Source: Mucilaginibacter empetricola (GTDB lineage: Bacteria; Bacteroidota; Bacteroidia; Sphingobacteriales; Sphingobacteriaceae). From it: a stretch of DNA of 64,000 nucleotides. The translations under genes were made by a program, and so were the position numbers. The notes below the pieces were generated by a model. That model made no database searches, was not told the origin of the DNA, and saw only the letters and a list, made by a program, of their open reading frames with translations. The stretch spans positions 124,001 through 188,000 of the forward strand of contig NZ_JANUBZ010000012.1 in the NCBI RefSeq assembly GCF_024808665.1, in the 5' to 3' direction. Positions 36,172 through 44,780 of the stretch are shown here, one piece after another; the stretch's first letter is position 1, and each line of letters opens with the position of its first letter.

Positions 36172-36750
36172 CTAGCTCTTCATCTTCTTCAGCAGCCCTT
36201 CAATCACCCGGGGAAAGTGTTGATGCTCTAATTGCTGGCCTTTAAATTTAATTACCTCCAGATTATCGCCGGATTCTATTTTAAAGCGGGATTGGTGAAT
36301 AATTTCACCTTCGTCAAACTGAGCGCTCGCAAAATGAATAGTGATGCCCGATTCTTCATCGCCAGCAGCCAAAACAGCTTTATGCACATGATCGCCATAC
36401 ATACCTTTGCCCCCATGTTTTGGTAACAAAGCTGGATGCAGATTAATAATTTTATTAGGAAATGCGTTCAGTAACGTTTCTGGCACCAGCCAAAGGAAAC
36501 CAGCCAGCACAATAAGATCAACCTGCAGATTTTTCAGCAGCCGTATCACATCATCTGTTTCATAAAATTCGTGGCGGGTAAAAATATGCGATGGAACCTC
36601 AAAATTATCAGCCCTTTGCAAAACGTAAGCCTGCGGATTGTTGGTTAGTATCAATACAACTTCCGCTTCTGCATTCCGTTTAAAGTGCTCCATAATTTTC
36701 TGAGCATTTGATCCTGATCCCGAAGCAAAAATGGCTATTCTTTTTTTCAT
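36172..36750 (-). CDS. purN: Phosphoribosylglycinamide formyltransferase
   Basis: 192 residues from ATG at 36748-36750 (13 extra codons upstream are unlikely). IFASGSGSNAQKIMEHF binds the phosphoribosyl group; NLHPALLPKHGGKGMYG and the Asp in DEESGITIHF form the catalytic Asn-His-Asp triad. It formylates GAR with 10-formyl-THF in purine synthesis. It precedes purH on the same strand. Confidence 0.96.
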   Translation of the reverse strand: MKKRIAIFASGSGSNAQKIMEHFKRNAEAEVVLILTNNPQAYVLQRADNFEVPSHIFTRHEFYETDDVIRLLKNLQVDLIVLAGFLWLVPETLLNAFPNKIINLHPALLPKHGGKGMYGDHVHKAVLAAGDEESGITIHFASAQFDEGEIIHQSRFKIESGDNLEVIKFKGQQLEHQHFPRVIEGLLKKMKS

Positions 36751-36945
36751 TAAAACTTTATGCTCTTTATTGGCACTTATCAAACCCACGTAATTGAAAT
36801 TTGTGTTTCAAAAAATACGCGAAGCCGCTTTATATCGATTCAAATATAAAGTTTTCATGGCAATAGCCATGATTTTAAACACAGAAGAAGTAACTTTTTT
36901 TGATTTCTTTTTATTTTTTAATAATTAAGCAAGTTAAAATTAACC

Positions 36946-37458
36946 TTAATTGGTGGTAGGCACAGTTACGCGTATAAAGCCATACTGTATAATTTTACGG
37001 GGTTGCGTAAGCGAGTAATTTGGTTGAATATCACCTGTTTGCAGTATCAATGAAAAATGCCCCAAATTTTGAATACTACAATAAGAAAACGGCATTGAGC
37101 TGCCAACCGCAGAGGTGTCTTTGCAAACCACATTAGCTGTTAAAAAAAGTTGATTTGCCGAAAGCGACCACGATGCTGCGGTAGGAGTTTGAGCAATACA
37201 ATCAAAATTAGAATAGGTACAGGTATTATTGCTATTGAATGTAAAATATTGTGTTAAGCCCGAACCACAATTAGGACTTACTACCACTGTTGAATCCAGC
37301 GTGTTACCTGTATAGTAATATGCCGTAATAGAAGCCAACTGCCAGGTATTTCCAACAAAGAGTGATTCCAATGGACTTTGACCACTTTTTTTGCACGAAT
37401 TAATCATTATTGCAAACACAAGGCCCAATGCAATCAGTATAAAGAGTTTGTTTTTCAT
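36946..37458 (-). CDS. Lipocalin-like lipoprotein
   Basis: 170 residues with a lipoprotein signal ending INSC (Cys at about 22; KKLFILIALGLV type core). The mature part begins VGNTWQLASITAYYY and has regular beta strands with YFTFNSNNTCTYSN, ASWSLSANQLFLT, the pattern of the small lipocalin-like (DUF4923/lipocalin_5-type) lipoproteins of Bacteroidota. Several Cys residues may form disulphides. Ligand unknown; a single gene. Confidence 0.7.
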   Translation of the reverse strand: MKNKLFILIALGLVFAIMINSCKKSGQSPLESLFVGNTWQLASITAYYYTGNTLDSTVVVSPNCGSGLTQYFTFNSNNTCTYSNFDCIAQTPTAASWSLSANQLFLTANVVCKDTSAVGSSMPFSYCSIQNLGHFSLILQTGDIQPNYSLTQPRKIIQYGFIRVTVPTTN

Positions 37459-37630
37459 TGTTGAATATTGGCAAAAATAAAAATTCCAGCGGGTTTTATT
37501 GCAGCGAATAGTTATAACTGTGTTAAAGGCTATTTATTTTAAAATTAAAAAGAAATACGCCGAAGGGAAATAGCCACCGCAAGCCTAACTAATTTTAAAA
37601 ATAGCATCACATTTAACAATCCGGCGGTTT

Positions 37631-37638
37631 TATATTTG
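37631..37638 (+). promoter_or_regulatory. -7-like box upstream of the alcohol dehydrogenase gene
   Basis: TATATTTG matches the Bacteroidota -7 consensus and lies 30 bases before the start codon. No clear -33 TTG is visible, so this is a weak call. Confidence 0.35.
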
Positions 37639-37667
37639 CCAAAACATTTAACTTAAATAAAAACGAC

Positions 37668-38708
37668 ATGATAGCAGCGAAGGGTTATGCCGCTCCAGAG
37701 GCAAAAATTCTATTGGAACCATATAAATTTGAACGCCGCGAAGTTGGCCCGCATGATGTGCAGATAGAGATATTATATTGTGGTGTTTGCCACTCTGATA
37801 TCCATCAGGTTCGCGATGAATGGGGCGGTTCTATTTTCCCGATGGTTCCCGGGCACGAAATTGTGGGTAAGATCACTAAAGTTGGCAACAAGGTTACCAA
37901 ATTTAAGGTTGGCGAAACTGCCGGAATAGGTTGTTTTGTTGATTCATGCCGTGTATGTCCAAGCTGCAAAGCCGGTTTAGAGCAATATTGTGATGTAGGT
38001 ATGATTGGCACCTACAATGGTCGTGATAAAGAGGGTCACCCAACTTATGGTGGCTATTCGAACCAGATAGTGGTTGATGAAAATTACACACTACATATTT
38101 CAGAGAAATTACCACTTTCGGGTGTGGCGCCTTTACTGTGTGCCGGTATTACTACCTACTCGCCATTGCGGGAATGGAAAGTTGGCAAAGGGCATAAAAT
38201 TGGCGTAGTAGGTCTAGGCGGATTAGGACACATGGGCGTTAAATTGGCAGCATCAATGGGTGCTGAAGTTACCGTATTAAGCACTTCTGAATCGAAAAGA
38301 AAAGATGCCGAGAAATTAGGCGCTCATCATTTTGTTGTAACGTCTGATCCAGAACAGGTAAATGCGGTAATGGGTACTTTTGACTTTATATTGAACACCA
38401 TTTCGGCTCAGCACGAATACAATTTTTATTTACAAATGTTAAAGCTGGACGGCACCATGATATTGGTTGGAGTACCACCGGAAGCACCACAAGTAGCAGC
38501 CTTTAACCTGATTATGAAACGCAGACGTTTGGCCGGTTCATTAATAGGCGGTATTAAAGAAACCCAGGAGATGCTGGATTACTGTGCTGAACACGGTATA
38601 ACATCAGATGTAGAGGTTATTAATATCGACTATATTAACGAAGCCTATGAACGGATGCTAAAAGGCGACGTGCGTTATCGTTTTGTAATTGATATGGCTT
38701 CTTTATAA
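37668..38708 (+). CDS. Zinc-dependent NAD(P) alcohol dehydrogenase (YahK/CAD type)
   Basis: 346 residues. Catalytic zinc ligands in VCHSDIHQ and GHEIVGKI; structural zinc Cys cluster in CRVCPSCKAGLEQYC; Rossmann motif GLGGLGHMGVKLA with TVLSTSESKRKDA downstream, indicating NADP preference by analogy to YahK. The enzyme should reduce aldehydes to alcohols broadly in the cytosol. A word array separates it from the next dehydrogenase on the same strand. Confidence 0.93.
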   Translation: MIAAKGYAAPEAKILLEPYKFERREVGPHDVQIEILYCGVCHSDIHQVRDEWGGSIFPMVPGHEIVGKITKVGNKVTKFKVGETAGIGCFVDSCRVCPSCKAGLEQYCDVGMIGTYNGRDKEGHPTYGGYSNQIVVDENYTLHISEKLPLSGVAPLLCAGITTYSPLREWKVGKGHKIGVVGLGGLGHMGVKLAASMGAEVTVLSTSESKRKDAEKLGAHHFVVTSDPEQVNAVMGTFDFILNTISAQHEYNFYLQMLKLDGTMILVGVPPEAPQVAAFNLIMKRRRLAGSLIGGIKETQEMLDYCAEHGITSDVEVINIDYINEAYERMLKGDVRYRFVIDMASL

Positions 38709-38802
38709 TTGGTTGATTGTGTTGATTGGGTGAATAGAGAGTAGTTTTGTAAAAGATTAAAAATAGACTATTCATTCAATCAACTTAATAAACCTAATCA
38801 AC
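38709..38802. repeat. Short-word inverted array (GTTGATTGGGT type)
   Basis: Immediately after the adh TAA, TTGGTTGATTGTGTTGATTG then GGTGAATAG run at 38709-38737. The reverse arm 38768-38802 contains CTATTCATTCAATCAACTT and CCTAATCAAC. In register, 23 of 29 positions match, around a 30-base loop, giving a long imperfect hairpin that ends six bases before the next ATG. It shares the 11-mer GTTGATTGGGT (38721-38731) with the array at 51081-51213. Confidence 0.75.
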
Positions 38803-38808
38803 TCCACC

Positions 38809-39798
38809 ATGCGTATCCCTTTTGAACAACTGCAGGCCGAATTTAAACGGGTGCTGCTCTCATTAAACGTCACCGAAGAAAAGGCCGAATTATGTGCCGC
38901 TGTATTTGCCGAAAACAGCCGCGATGGCGTTTATACGCATGGTTTAAATCGTTTCCCTTTGTTTGTTGAGTTTATAATGGAAGGATTGGTAAAGCCGGAT
39001 GCCGAACCTACGAAAGAAGGTTCGTTCGGATCATTAGAACAATGGAACGGTAATTTAGGGGCCGGTATATTAAACGCTCGTTTTTGCATGAACAGAGCCA
39101 TTGAGCTGGCCAAAGAAAATGGAATTGGCTGCGTTGCCATTAAAAACACCAACCACTGGATGCGGGCCGGTACATATGGTTGGCAAGCGGCTGAGGCTGG
39201 AATGATTGGCATTTGTTTTACCAATACAATAGCCAATTTACCACCCTGGGGAGGTTTAGATCCTCGCCTGGGCAATAACCCATTGGTGATAGCTGTGCCG
39301 CGTAAAGACGGGCATGTGGTGCTGGATATGGCTATTTCCCAATATTCTGTAGGCAAACTCAAACAATATCAGTCAAATAACCAGGAGCTGCCTTTGCCAG
39401 GCGGATATGATAATACAGGTAATTTAAGTACCAAAGCCGGAGATATATTGGAATCGAAACGATTATTGCCAATTGGCTTCTGGAAAGGATCGGGGCTTTC
39501 GCTGGTACTTGACTTACTGGCAACGGTTTTAAGCAAGGGAAATTCAACGGCTAAAATCACGCAGAGTGAAAAAGAAAGCGCTGTATCACAAGTATTCATT
39601 TGTATAAAACCCGATAATAGCGAACACACTTCAAATTTAATTGAAGAGATAATTGCATACACCAAAACCAGTCGTCCCGAACATGCAGATGGATCTGTAT
39701 TTTATCCAGGCGAAAACACCATTAAAACCCGAGAAAGAAGCTTGAAAGAAGGCGTTTTGGTTGATAAAAAAATATGGGAAATTGTTTGCGGTCTTTAA
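38809..39798 (+). CDS. yiaK: 3-dehydro-L-gulonate 2-dehydrogenase-like oxidoreductase
   Basis: 329 residues of the malate/L-lactate dehydrogenase (YlbC/YiaK) fold. AVFAENSRDGVYTHGLNRFP, CVAIKNTNHWMRAGTYGWQAAEAG, ICFTNTIANLPPWGG and LGNNPLVIAVPRKDGHVVLDMAIS are typical; the catalytic His is in THGLNRF or NHW. YiaK in E. coli reduces 2,3-diketo-L-gulonate. The assignment is to the subfamily; the exact sugar acid is not proven. Confidence 0.82.
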   Translation: MRIPFEQLQAEFKRVLLSLNVTEEKAELCAAVFAENSRDGVYTHGLNRFPLFVEFIMEGLVKPDAEPTKEGSFGSLEQWNGNLGAGILNARFCMNRAIELAKENGIGCVAIKNTNHWMRAGTYGWQAAEAGMIGICFTNTIANLPPWGGLDPRLGNNPLVIAVPRKDGHVVLDMAISQYSVGKLKQYQSNNQELPLPGGYDNTGNLSTKAGDILESKRLLPIGFWKGSGLSLVLDLLATVLSKGNSTAKITQSEKESAVSQVFICIKPDNSEHTSNLIEEIIAYTKTSRPEHADGSVFYPGENTIKTRERSLKEGVLVDKKIWEIVCGL

Positions 39799-39800
39799 AA

Positions 39801-40157
39801 TTACAAAATGTGCTTTTTGGTCATGCTTAGTAAATCATCCATACTAAATGGTTTGGCCAAATAATTATCAGCCTTATATTCTTTGGCAATCTTTTCCAGG
39901 TTACCTGCGCCAGAGACCAATATTACCGGTATTTTTGATGTTTGGGGATTCTTTTTTAAATCTTCGCACAATAAATGACCGTAGCCATTTGACAAGCGAA
40001 TATCAAGCAAAATCAGTTTGGGAGCAAAATCAACAATGTAATCTACCGGCTCATGGTGATTAATAGCCACCACATTGTAGCCATTATCCTGCAGAGCCAT
40101 TTCCATCATCTCCAGCGTTGATTTTTTATCCTCTAATATTACTATGCATTTCCCCAT
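39801..40157 (-). CDS. Single-domain response regulator
   Basis: 118 residues, receiver only: LEDKK near the N-terminus, phospho-acceptor Asp in LILLDIRLSNG, Ser in ILVSGAG and Lys in LAKPFSMDD. No output domain. It ends two bases from the convergent dehydrogenase gene. It resembles the orphan receiver at 26077-26445, so both may serve phosphorelays of hybrid kinases such as that at 18132-19937; that connection is a guess. Confidence 0.9.
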   Translation of the reverse strand: MGKCIVILEDKKSTLEMMEMALQDNGYNVVAINHHEPVDYIVDFAPKLILLDIRLSNGYGHLLCEDLKKNPQTSKIPVILVSGAGNLEKIAKEYKADNYLAKPFSMDDLLSMTKKHIL

Positions 40158-40425
40158 AATTGCTTTACAAATTTCTATTTCATAAACTCAAACTAAATAT
40201 TTGGTAAAATGTTTTAACTGAAAACTAAAAAGAACTTAATATGACAATTACCAGCCTTATTAACAATTGGCCGCATCATACAGAAGAGATGCCATTAAAA
40301 AGTATGAGTTTTACTAATAATTAGGGCGGGATATACGTTTCAACAGAAGCCGTTGACGTACAAATATACTTTGAATATGAATATGTTAGGGAATTAATTT
40401 AGAAATGCCGTCAAAAGCTTAAAAC

Positions 40426-41148
40426 TTAATCCATCATTCCCTCAAACTTTTCCCAAAAACCATCTTTCGGAACTGGCGCAGTAATCAATACCGGCTCTTT
40501 TTTTATGGGATGGATAAATTCCAGCCGACGGGCATGCAGGCTAATGCTTTTGCGCAAACTGCCCCGGGGGTAACCATATTTATTATCGCCAACAATAGGG
40601 CAGCCCAAGGTTGAAAGCTGTACGCGTATTTGATGCGGTCTGCCGGTTATCGGATCTACCTCTATTAAATAATAACCATTTAATTCGCCAATCAACTTAT
40701 AATTTAACTCGGCACGCTGACTGCCGGCCACTTCGCGATCATGCGCTTTAGTGACATTTTTCTGTGGATTTTTAACCAGCCAATGTATCAGGTTACCCGC
40801 TTCGGGTTGCGGGCGCTGCCGTACCACTGCATAATAGGTTTTATGCATTTCGCGGTCCTTAAACATATTGTTTATGCGTTCAAGCGCCTTGCTGGTTTTG
40901 GCGAAAAGTATAACGCCGCTAACGGGCCTATCTAACCGGTGTACTACACCTAAAAAGGCACCATTAGGTTTATTATATTTTTTGGCGATGTATTTTTTAA
41001 CCTTATCATCTAACGATTCATCACCGGTATCATCAACCTGCACAATATCTCCTGCCCTCTTGTTTACAGCAATAAGGTGATTATCCTCATAAAGGATATC
41101 GCTATCCGTAATTTCGTGGTTAATATATTTTAATACAGGTTTGGACAT
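40426..41148 (-). CDS. RluA-family pseudouridine synthase
   Basis: 240 residues without an S4 domain in front. The catalytic Asp lies in VVHRLDRPVSGVILFAK (conserved HRLD), with TYYAVVRQRP, VDPITGRPHQIRVQL and SLHARRLEFIHP as further family motifs. It isomerises uridine to pseudouridine in rRNA or tRNA; the target base is unknown. A word array separates it from panB on the same strand. Confidence 0.93.
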   Translation of the reverse strand: MSKPVLKYINHEITDSDILYEDNHLIAVNKRAGDIVQVDDTGDESLDDKVKKYIAKKYNKPNGAFLGVVHRLDRPVSGVILFAKTSKALERINNMFKDREMHKTYYAVVRQRPQPEAGNLIHWLVKNPQKNVTKAHDREVAGSQRAELNYKLIGELNGYYLIEVDPITGRPHQIRVQLSTLGCPIVGDNKYGYPRGSLRKSISLHARRLEFIHPIKKEPVLITAPVPKDGFWEKFEGMMD

Positions 41149-41153
41149 AGTAA

Positions 41154-41263
41154 GCAGTTCATGGTTGATGGTTCATAGATCATGGCAAAAGCGGTTTATG
41201 AACAAATAAGTGGTTCAATAGACGCAGCTATAATAAACTACCAACCACGAACCATCAAGTAAC
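41154..41263. repeat. Short-word inverted array (TTGATGGTTCAT type)
   Basis: Forward words GCAGTTCATGGTTGATGG, TTCATAGATCATGG at 41154-41185; reversed relatives CTACCAACCACGAACCATCA at about 41238-41258. TTGATGGTTC (41165-41174) is perfectly complementary to GAACCATCAA (41249-41258). Related words (GGTTTATGAAC, GTGGTTCAAT) lie in the loop. It fills the panB-rluA spacer and ends three bases from the panB stop. Confidence 0.65.
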
Positions 41264-41265
41264 AA

Positions 41266-42081
41266 TTAATATTCTTCTTTCTCGTTAGGGAAGCTTTTGG
41301 TTTTCACATCACTAACATAACTTTTTATGGCTTTGTTCATAATGCTGTTTAAATCGGCATACTGGCGTAAAAAACGTGGCTTAAATTCTTTGTTGATGCC
41401 CAGCATATCATGTACAACCAGCACCTGTCCATCGCAATGGCGACCAGCACCTATACCTATAATAGGGATGCTTAAGCTTTCGCTTACCTCTTTGGCCAAT
41501 TTCGCCGGTATTTTCTCCAACACAATACCAAAACAACCTAACTCCTGTAATTTCAGTGCATCTTCGCGTAGTTTCTGCGCCTCTACCTCTTCTTTTGCGC
41601 GTACGGTATAAGTACCAAATTTATAAATAGATTGTGGCGTTAAGCCCAAATGCCCCATAACGGGGATACCTGCCGTTAATATACGACTAACAGATTCTGA
41701 GATCTCAACCCCTCCTTCAATTTTAATGCAATGAGCACCGGCTTCTTTCATTATACGGATAGCCGAATTAAGGGCTTCTTTTGAATTACCCTGATATGAG
41801 CCAAAAGGCAGATCAACCACTACCAAAGCCCGCTTTGCTGCACGAACTACCGACGATGCGTGATAAATCATCTGATCAAGCGTAATAGGCAAAGTAGTTT
41901 CGTGCCCGGCCATAACGTTTGATGCCGAGTCGCCTACCAATATAATGTCCACTCCGGCTTCATCAACAATAGCAGCCATTGAATAATCATAGGCGGTAAG
42001 CATGGATATCTTTTCGCCGCGATTTTTCATTTCCTGCAAAATGTGCGTTGTAATTCTTTTAACCTCTTTATGTGTTGACAT
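41266..42081 (-). CDS. panB: Ketopantoate hydroxymethyltransferase
   Basis: 271 residues. [41 protein letters not shown] (metal-binding Asp/Glu), [19 protein letters not shown] and [17 protein letters not shown] are all PanB signatures. It transfers a methylene group from methylene-THF to ketoisovalerate in pantothenate synthesis. Full length. Divergent from carA with a 474-base spacer holding repeats and the carA promoter. Confidence 0.97.
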   Translation of the reverse strand: MSTHKEVKRITTHILQEMKNRGEKISMLTAYDYSMAAIVDEAGVDIILVGDSASNVMAGHETTLPITLDQMIYHASSVVRAAKRALVVVDLPFGSYQGNSKEALNSAIRIMKEAGAHCIKIEGGVEISESVSRILTAGIPVMGHLGLTPQSIYKFGTYTVRAKEEVEAQKLREDALKLQELGCFGIVLEKIPAKLAKEVSESLSIPIIGIGAGRHCDGQVLVVHDMLGINKEFKPRFLRQYADLNSIMNKAIKSYVSDVKTKSFPNEKEEY

Positions 42082-42109
42082 GGTTAATAATTTAGTGGTA
42101 CAAATGTAG

Positions 42110-42192
42110 AGGGAATTTCGGATTTCGGAAGTGTTTCAATTGCGGAGTTCAGAAATTCGATTGCGGAAGTTCTGTTATTGCGGAAGTTCGAT
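42110..42192. repeat. Short-word array (TTTCGGAAG / ATTGCGGAAGTTC type), one orientation
   Basis: GGAATTTCGGATTTCGGAAG, AATTGCGGAGTTCAG, GATTGCGGAAGTTC and TTATTGCGGAAGTTCG follow one another just upstream of panB. It has no reversed arm here, but its words (GATTTCGGAA, AATTGCGGA) recur reversed at 55042-55116. Confidence 0.6.
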
Positions 42193-42265
42193 ACAAAATG
42201 CGGGCAAAGGCCGGTCAGAAAAGCGGGCCCGGAGTATGGCCTGTAGCGCTGAAGCTTTTTTCTGA

Positions 42266-42305
42266 CTTGATCTTTTGGTTACTTTTGGATCAAGCCAAAA
42301 GTAAC
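42266..42305. repeat. Hairpin repeat in the panB-carA spacer
   Basis: GTTACTTTTGG (42278-42288) and CCAAAAGTAAC (42295-42305) are perfect complements around a 6-base loop, with an overlapping CTTGATC (42266-42272) and GATCAAG (42288-42294) pair that would compete. No T-tract. It resembles short dispersed palindromes rather than a terminator. Confidence 0.55.
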
Positions 42306-42446
42306 AGCCCCCCGCGGCAATTGAGCGGACGATGCTTGTATGGACCTCAAAACTACTTTTGAACCCAAATTACACCCCTAAGCCCTGTTAATTTTAATAC
42401 ATTAAAAAAATACGAAATCACGAATTCCTAATTTAAAATAAAACCC

Positions 42447-42454
42447 TATCTTTG
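42447..42454 (+). promoter_or_regulatory. -7-like box upstream of carA
   Basis: TATCTTTG is a good match to the Bacteroidota -7 consensus, 102 bases before the carA start; a 5' leader of about 95 bases would result. No clear -33 TTG. Confidence 0.4.
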
Positions 42455-42555
42455 CGCCGTGAATCAGGAAGGTTTCTACTTCAATATTTCGACTTGTTTT
42501 CACGGAGCGCCGAACCAGGCAAACCGGCATTTTTTCCATTCAATTTTTTTATCAA

Positions 42556-43659
42556 ATGACGCACTTAACCACTTTACCCGCGGTATTACTACTTGCTGAC
42601 GGAACAGTTTTTTATGGCAAAGCAGCCGGAAAAATGGGCACCACCACCGGCGAAATATGTTTTAATACCGGGATGACCGGTTACCAGGAGATCTTTACTG
42701 ATCCTTCTTACTTCGGACAGATAATGGTTACCACTAATGCACATATTGGTAATTATGGTATTGCCGATAACGAAGTGGAATCAAATCAGATCCAAATTGC
42801 CGGCCTGGTTTGCAAAAACTATAACATTTATTACACCCGCAAACAAGCAAACGAATCTATACAGGATTATTTCCAGCAGCAAAATATTGTAGGTATCTCT
42901 GATATCGATACTCGTCAGCTGGTTCGTCATATCCGCGATAAAGGTGCTATGAACGCCATTATATCATCCGAAATTTTAGATATTGAAGAGTTAAAAACTA
43001 AACTGGCCGAAGTACCTTCAATGGACGGATTGGAGCTTTCATCAAAAGTATCCACTACCGAAACCTATACTTTCGGTAACGAAGATGCTAAATACAGGGT
43101 AGCAGTGCTTGACCTTGGCGTAAAGAAAAACATCCTGCGCAATTTTGACGACAGGGACATTTATGCCAAAGTATTCCCGGCCAAAACATCATTTGCCGAT
43201 ATGGAAAAAGACTTTGCCCCTACTGGTTATTTTATATCAAATGGCCCAGGCGATCCATCAGCAATGCCTTATGCTATTGAAACTGTAAAAGATATATTGG
43301 CTTCAGATAAACCAATGTTTGGTATTTGTTTAGGTCACCAGTTACTGGCTTTGGCGAATGATATCCCAACAAAAAAAATGTTTAACGGCCACCGCGGCTT
43401 AAACCACCCGGTAAAAAATATTATCATCAATCACTGCGAGGTTACTTCACAAAATCACGGTTTTGGTGTAGTGCCTGAGGCAGTTCGTGCGTCTGATAAA
43501 GTAGAGATCACTCACGTAAACCTGAACGACCAATCTATAGAAGGTATCAGGGTAAAAGGTAAAAAAGCATTCTCGGTACAATACCACCCAGAATCTTCTC
43601 CAGGCCCACACGATTCAAGATACTTATTTGATGATTTCATCAATTTGATGAAAAACTAA
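42556..43659 (+). CDS. carA: Carbamoyl-phosphate synthase small subunit
   Basis: 367 residues: N-terminal CPSase small-chain domain (TGEICFNTGMTGYQEIFTDPSY) and C-terminal class I glutamine amidotransferase with nucleophile Cys in MFGICLGHQLLAL and His/Glu in QYHPESSPGPHDS. It supplies ammonia from glutamine to CarB for arginine and pyrimidine synthesis. carB is not next to it in this window; an A-rich accessory gene follows instead, after a terminator. Confidence 0.97.
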   Translation: MTHLTTLPAVLLLADGTVFYGKAAGKMGTTTGEICFNTGMTGYQEIFTDPSYFGQIMVTTNAHIGNYGIADNEVESNQIQIAGLVCKNYNIYYTRKQANESIQDYFQQQNIVGISDIDTRQLVRHIRDKGAMNAIISSEILDIEELKTKLAEVPSMDGLELSSKVSTTETYTFGNEDAKYRVAVLDLGVKKNILRNFDDRDIYAKVFPAKTSFADMEKDFAPTGYFISNGPGDPSAMPYAIETVKDILASDKPMFGICLGHQLLALANDIPTKKMFNGHRGLNHPVKNIIINHCEVTSQNHGFGVVPEAVRASDKVEITHVNLNDQSIEGIRVKGKKAFSVQYHPESSPGPHDSRYLFDDFINLMKN

Positions 43660-43685
43660 AAAAAATTTAAAACCAAAAGGAATTT

Positions 43686-43718
43686 AACGCTGAGATTTAT
43701 ACTCGGCGTTTTTTTTTT
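43686..43718 (+). terminator. Rho-independent terminator after carA
   Basis: AACGCTGAG (43686-43694) pairs with CTCGGCGTT (43702-43710, one wobble) and is followed by a run of T to 43718. It isolates carA from the A-rich gene downstream. Confidence 0.85.
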
Positions 43719-43745
43719 AAATTTACTTGAACCTCAAATCGAGTT

Positions 43746-44375
43746 ATGAGAAAAAAAGAAGACAATTTATCAAAATCCATTTTCCAAGGTGTTTTAAATT
43801 CCTTCTTTTCAATTGGCCTTTTAAATTCTGAAGATTTATTATTGTCAAAAGAAGATTTATTAATCAAGTTTAAAAGCATTGTAGATAAAACCGAAATTGG
43901 GATAACAGTAGATTATAGAGCCGGCATTTTAAACCAGGCTGATACTTTTTGGAGTATAAAAAAATATGATTTCGCGAAAGTATTTTATGCAATGTTTTTT
44001 GAACATTCGTTAAATGGTGTCATGGAAAATATATGCTCAAAAAAAAAATTAGATGAAAAAACAAAAAATGATATTATAAGAAGCATTGATATACATGGAA
44101 AACTAACTTGGTTCCCCAAGTTAATAGGTTTTAGAAGTTTTAACATAAACCATATAAAAACAATAAAAAAACTCACTGATGATAGAAATGCATTTGTTCA
44201 TTACAAATGGAAATCGACCAATGATGAAATTAACTCATCTGAAGAAAATAGAATTATTGAAGAGCACAAAAAAATAAAACTCGCAATTCGATATATGAAA
44301 ACTTACGAATCGCATATCTTATATCAAAAAAACAAAAAAAGAATTAACGACAAAATTAACAAAAGCGATCAATAA
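43746..44375 (+). CDS. HEPN-like hypothetical protein, probably acquired
   Basis: 209 residues, Lys/Ile/Asn-rich and visibly more A-rich than its neighbours, with many AAA and ATA codons. Predominantly helical. DDRNAFVHYKW at 145-155 contains an R-x4-H motif (Arg147, His152) preceded by acidic residues and followed by aromatic ones, the form of the HEPN active site found in many RNases and toxin or anti-phage proteins. No nucleotidyltransferase or other partner gene is adjacent. It is flanked by its own terminator and by the carA terminator, as expected of a single-gene insertion. The HEPN call is by motif and helical content only. Confidence 0.6.
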   Translation: MRKKEDNLSKSIFQGVLNSFFSIGLLNSEDLLLSKEDLLIKFKSIVDKTEIGITVDYRAGILNQADTFWSIKKYDFAKVFYAMFFEHSLNGVMENICSKKKLDEKTKNDIIRSIDIHGKLTWFPKLIGFRSFNINHIKTIKKLTDDRNAFVHYKWKSTNDEINSSEENRIIEEHKKIKLAIRYMKTYESHILYQKNKKRINDKINKSDQ

Positions 44376-44439
44376 CAATTTCTGTTGGTTCCCCACACAT
44401 GCCGTTGCTGCTATTTATTTTCACATATAACTAACTATG

Positions 44440-44469
44440 AAAAGCGGTGAAAATTTTCACCGCTTTTTT
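44440..44469 (+). terminator. Rho-independent terminator after the HEPN-like gene
   Basis: AAAAGCGGTGAAAA pairs with TTTTCACCGCTTTT to make a long stem with A/T ends on both sides; T6 completes it at 44464-44469. It can work in either direction. Confidence 0.88.
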
Positions 44470-44595
44470 ATTATCATCTCCCCCTTTCAGCCGCTTCTTC
44501 CAATTATTTCACCGACATTTTAGCCGTCTTTACCTAATATCTGTAGCTAAAAAACGGCTCTGTATGCAAATTTGGGGTATAAATCACAAACTGCA

Positions 44596-44700
44596 ATGAA
44601 AACGTTTCTCGTAATTCATATTGTTCACATCACTTTAAAAGCACTTAACCACCTCGAAGCCATTATCCATTCTTTCGGTCATTTGGTTAAACATTGGTAA
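44596..44700 (+). CDS. Possible 34-residue His-rich peptide
   Basis: ATG at 44596 opens 34 codons to TAA: MKTFLVIHIVHITLKALNHL, then EAIIHSFGHLVKHW. It is hydrophobic/amphipathic with six His residues and could be a short membrane-active peptide or chance. No clear promoter or ribosome-binding site. Not supported beyond the open frame and composition. Confidence 0.22.
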   Translation: MKTFLVIHIVHITLKALNHLEAIIHSFGHLVKHW

Positions 44701-44780
44701 TAAACCATCAATTATCATTTTTTAACACTCTAGCCAAAAAAAACAATTAAAATATCAAATTTGTAAACGATTTTTACAGC

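Larger units (their letters stand above)
44376..44780 (+). other. Spacer with a terminator and a possible small peptide gene
   Basis: A 405-base spacer between the HEPN-like gene and the ABC transporter. It contains the terminator at 44440-44469 and a short open frame at 44596-44700 listed separately. No other hairpin, RNA gene or repeat was recognised. Confidence 0.4.

Noticed and set aside
40241..40324. Open frame of 27 codons in the spacer between the receiver gene and rluA-type gene
   Set aside because: It has ATG and a stop but no signal peptide, motif or promoter; length fits chance.
44440..44469. Inverted repeat as an insertion-sequence end next to the HEPN-like gene
   Set aside because: Stem, loop and T-tract identify a terminator; no second copy or transposase is near.
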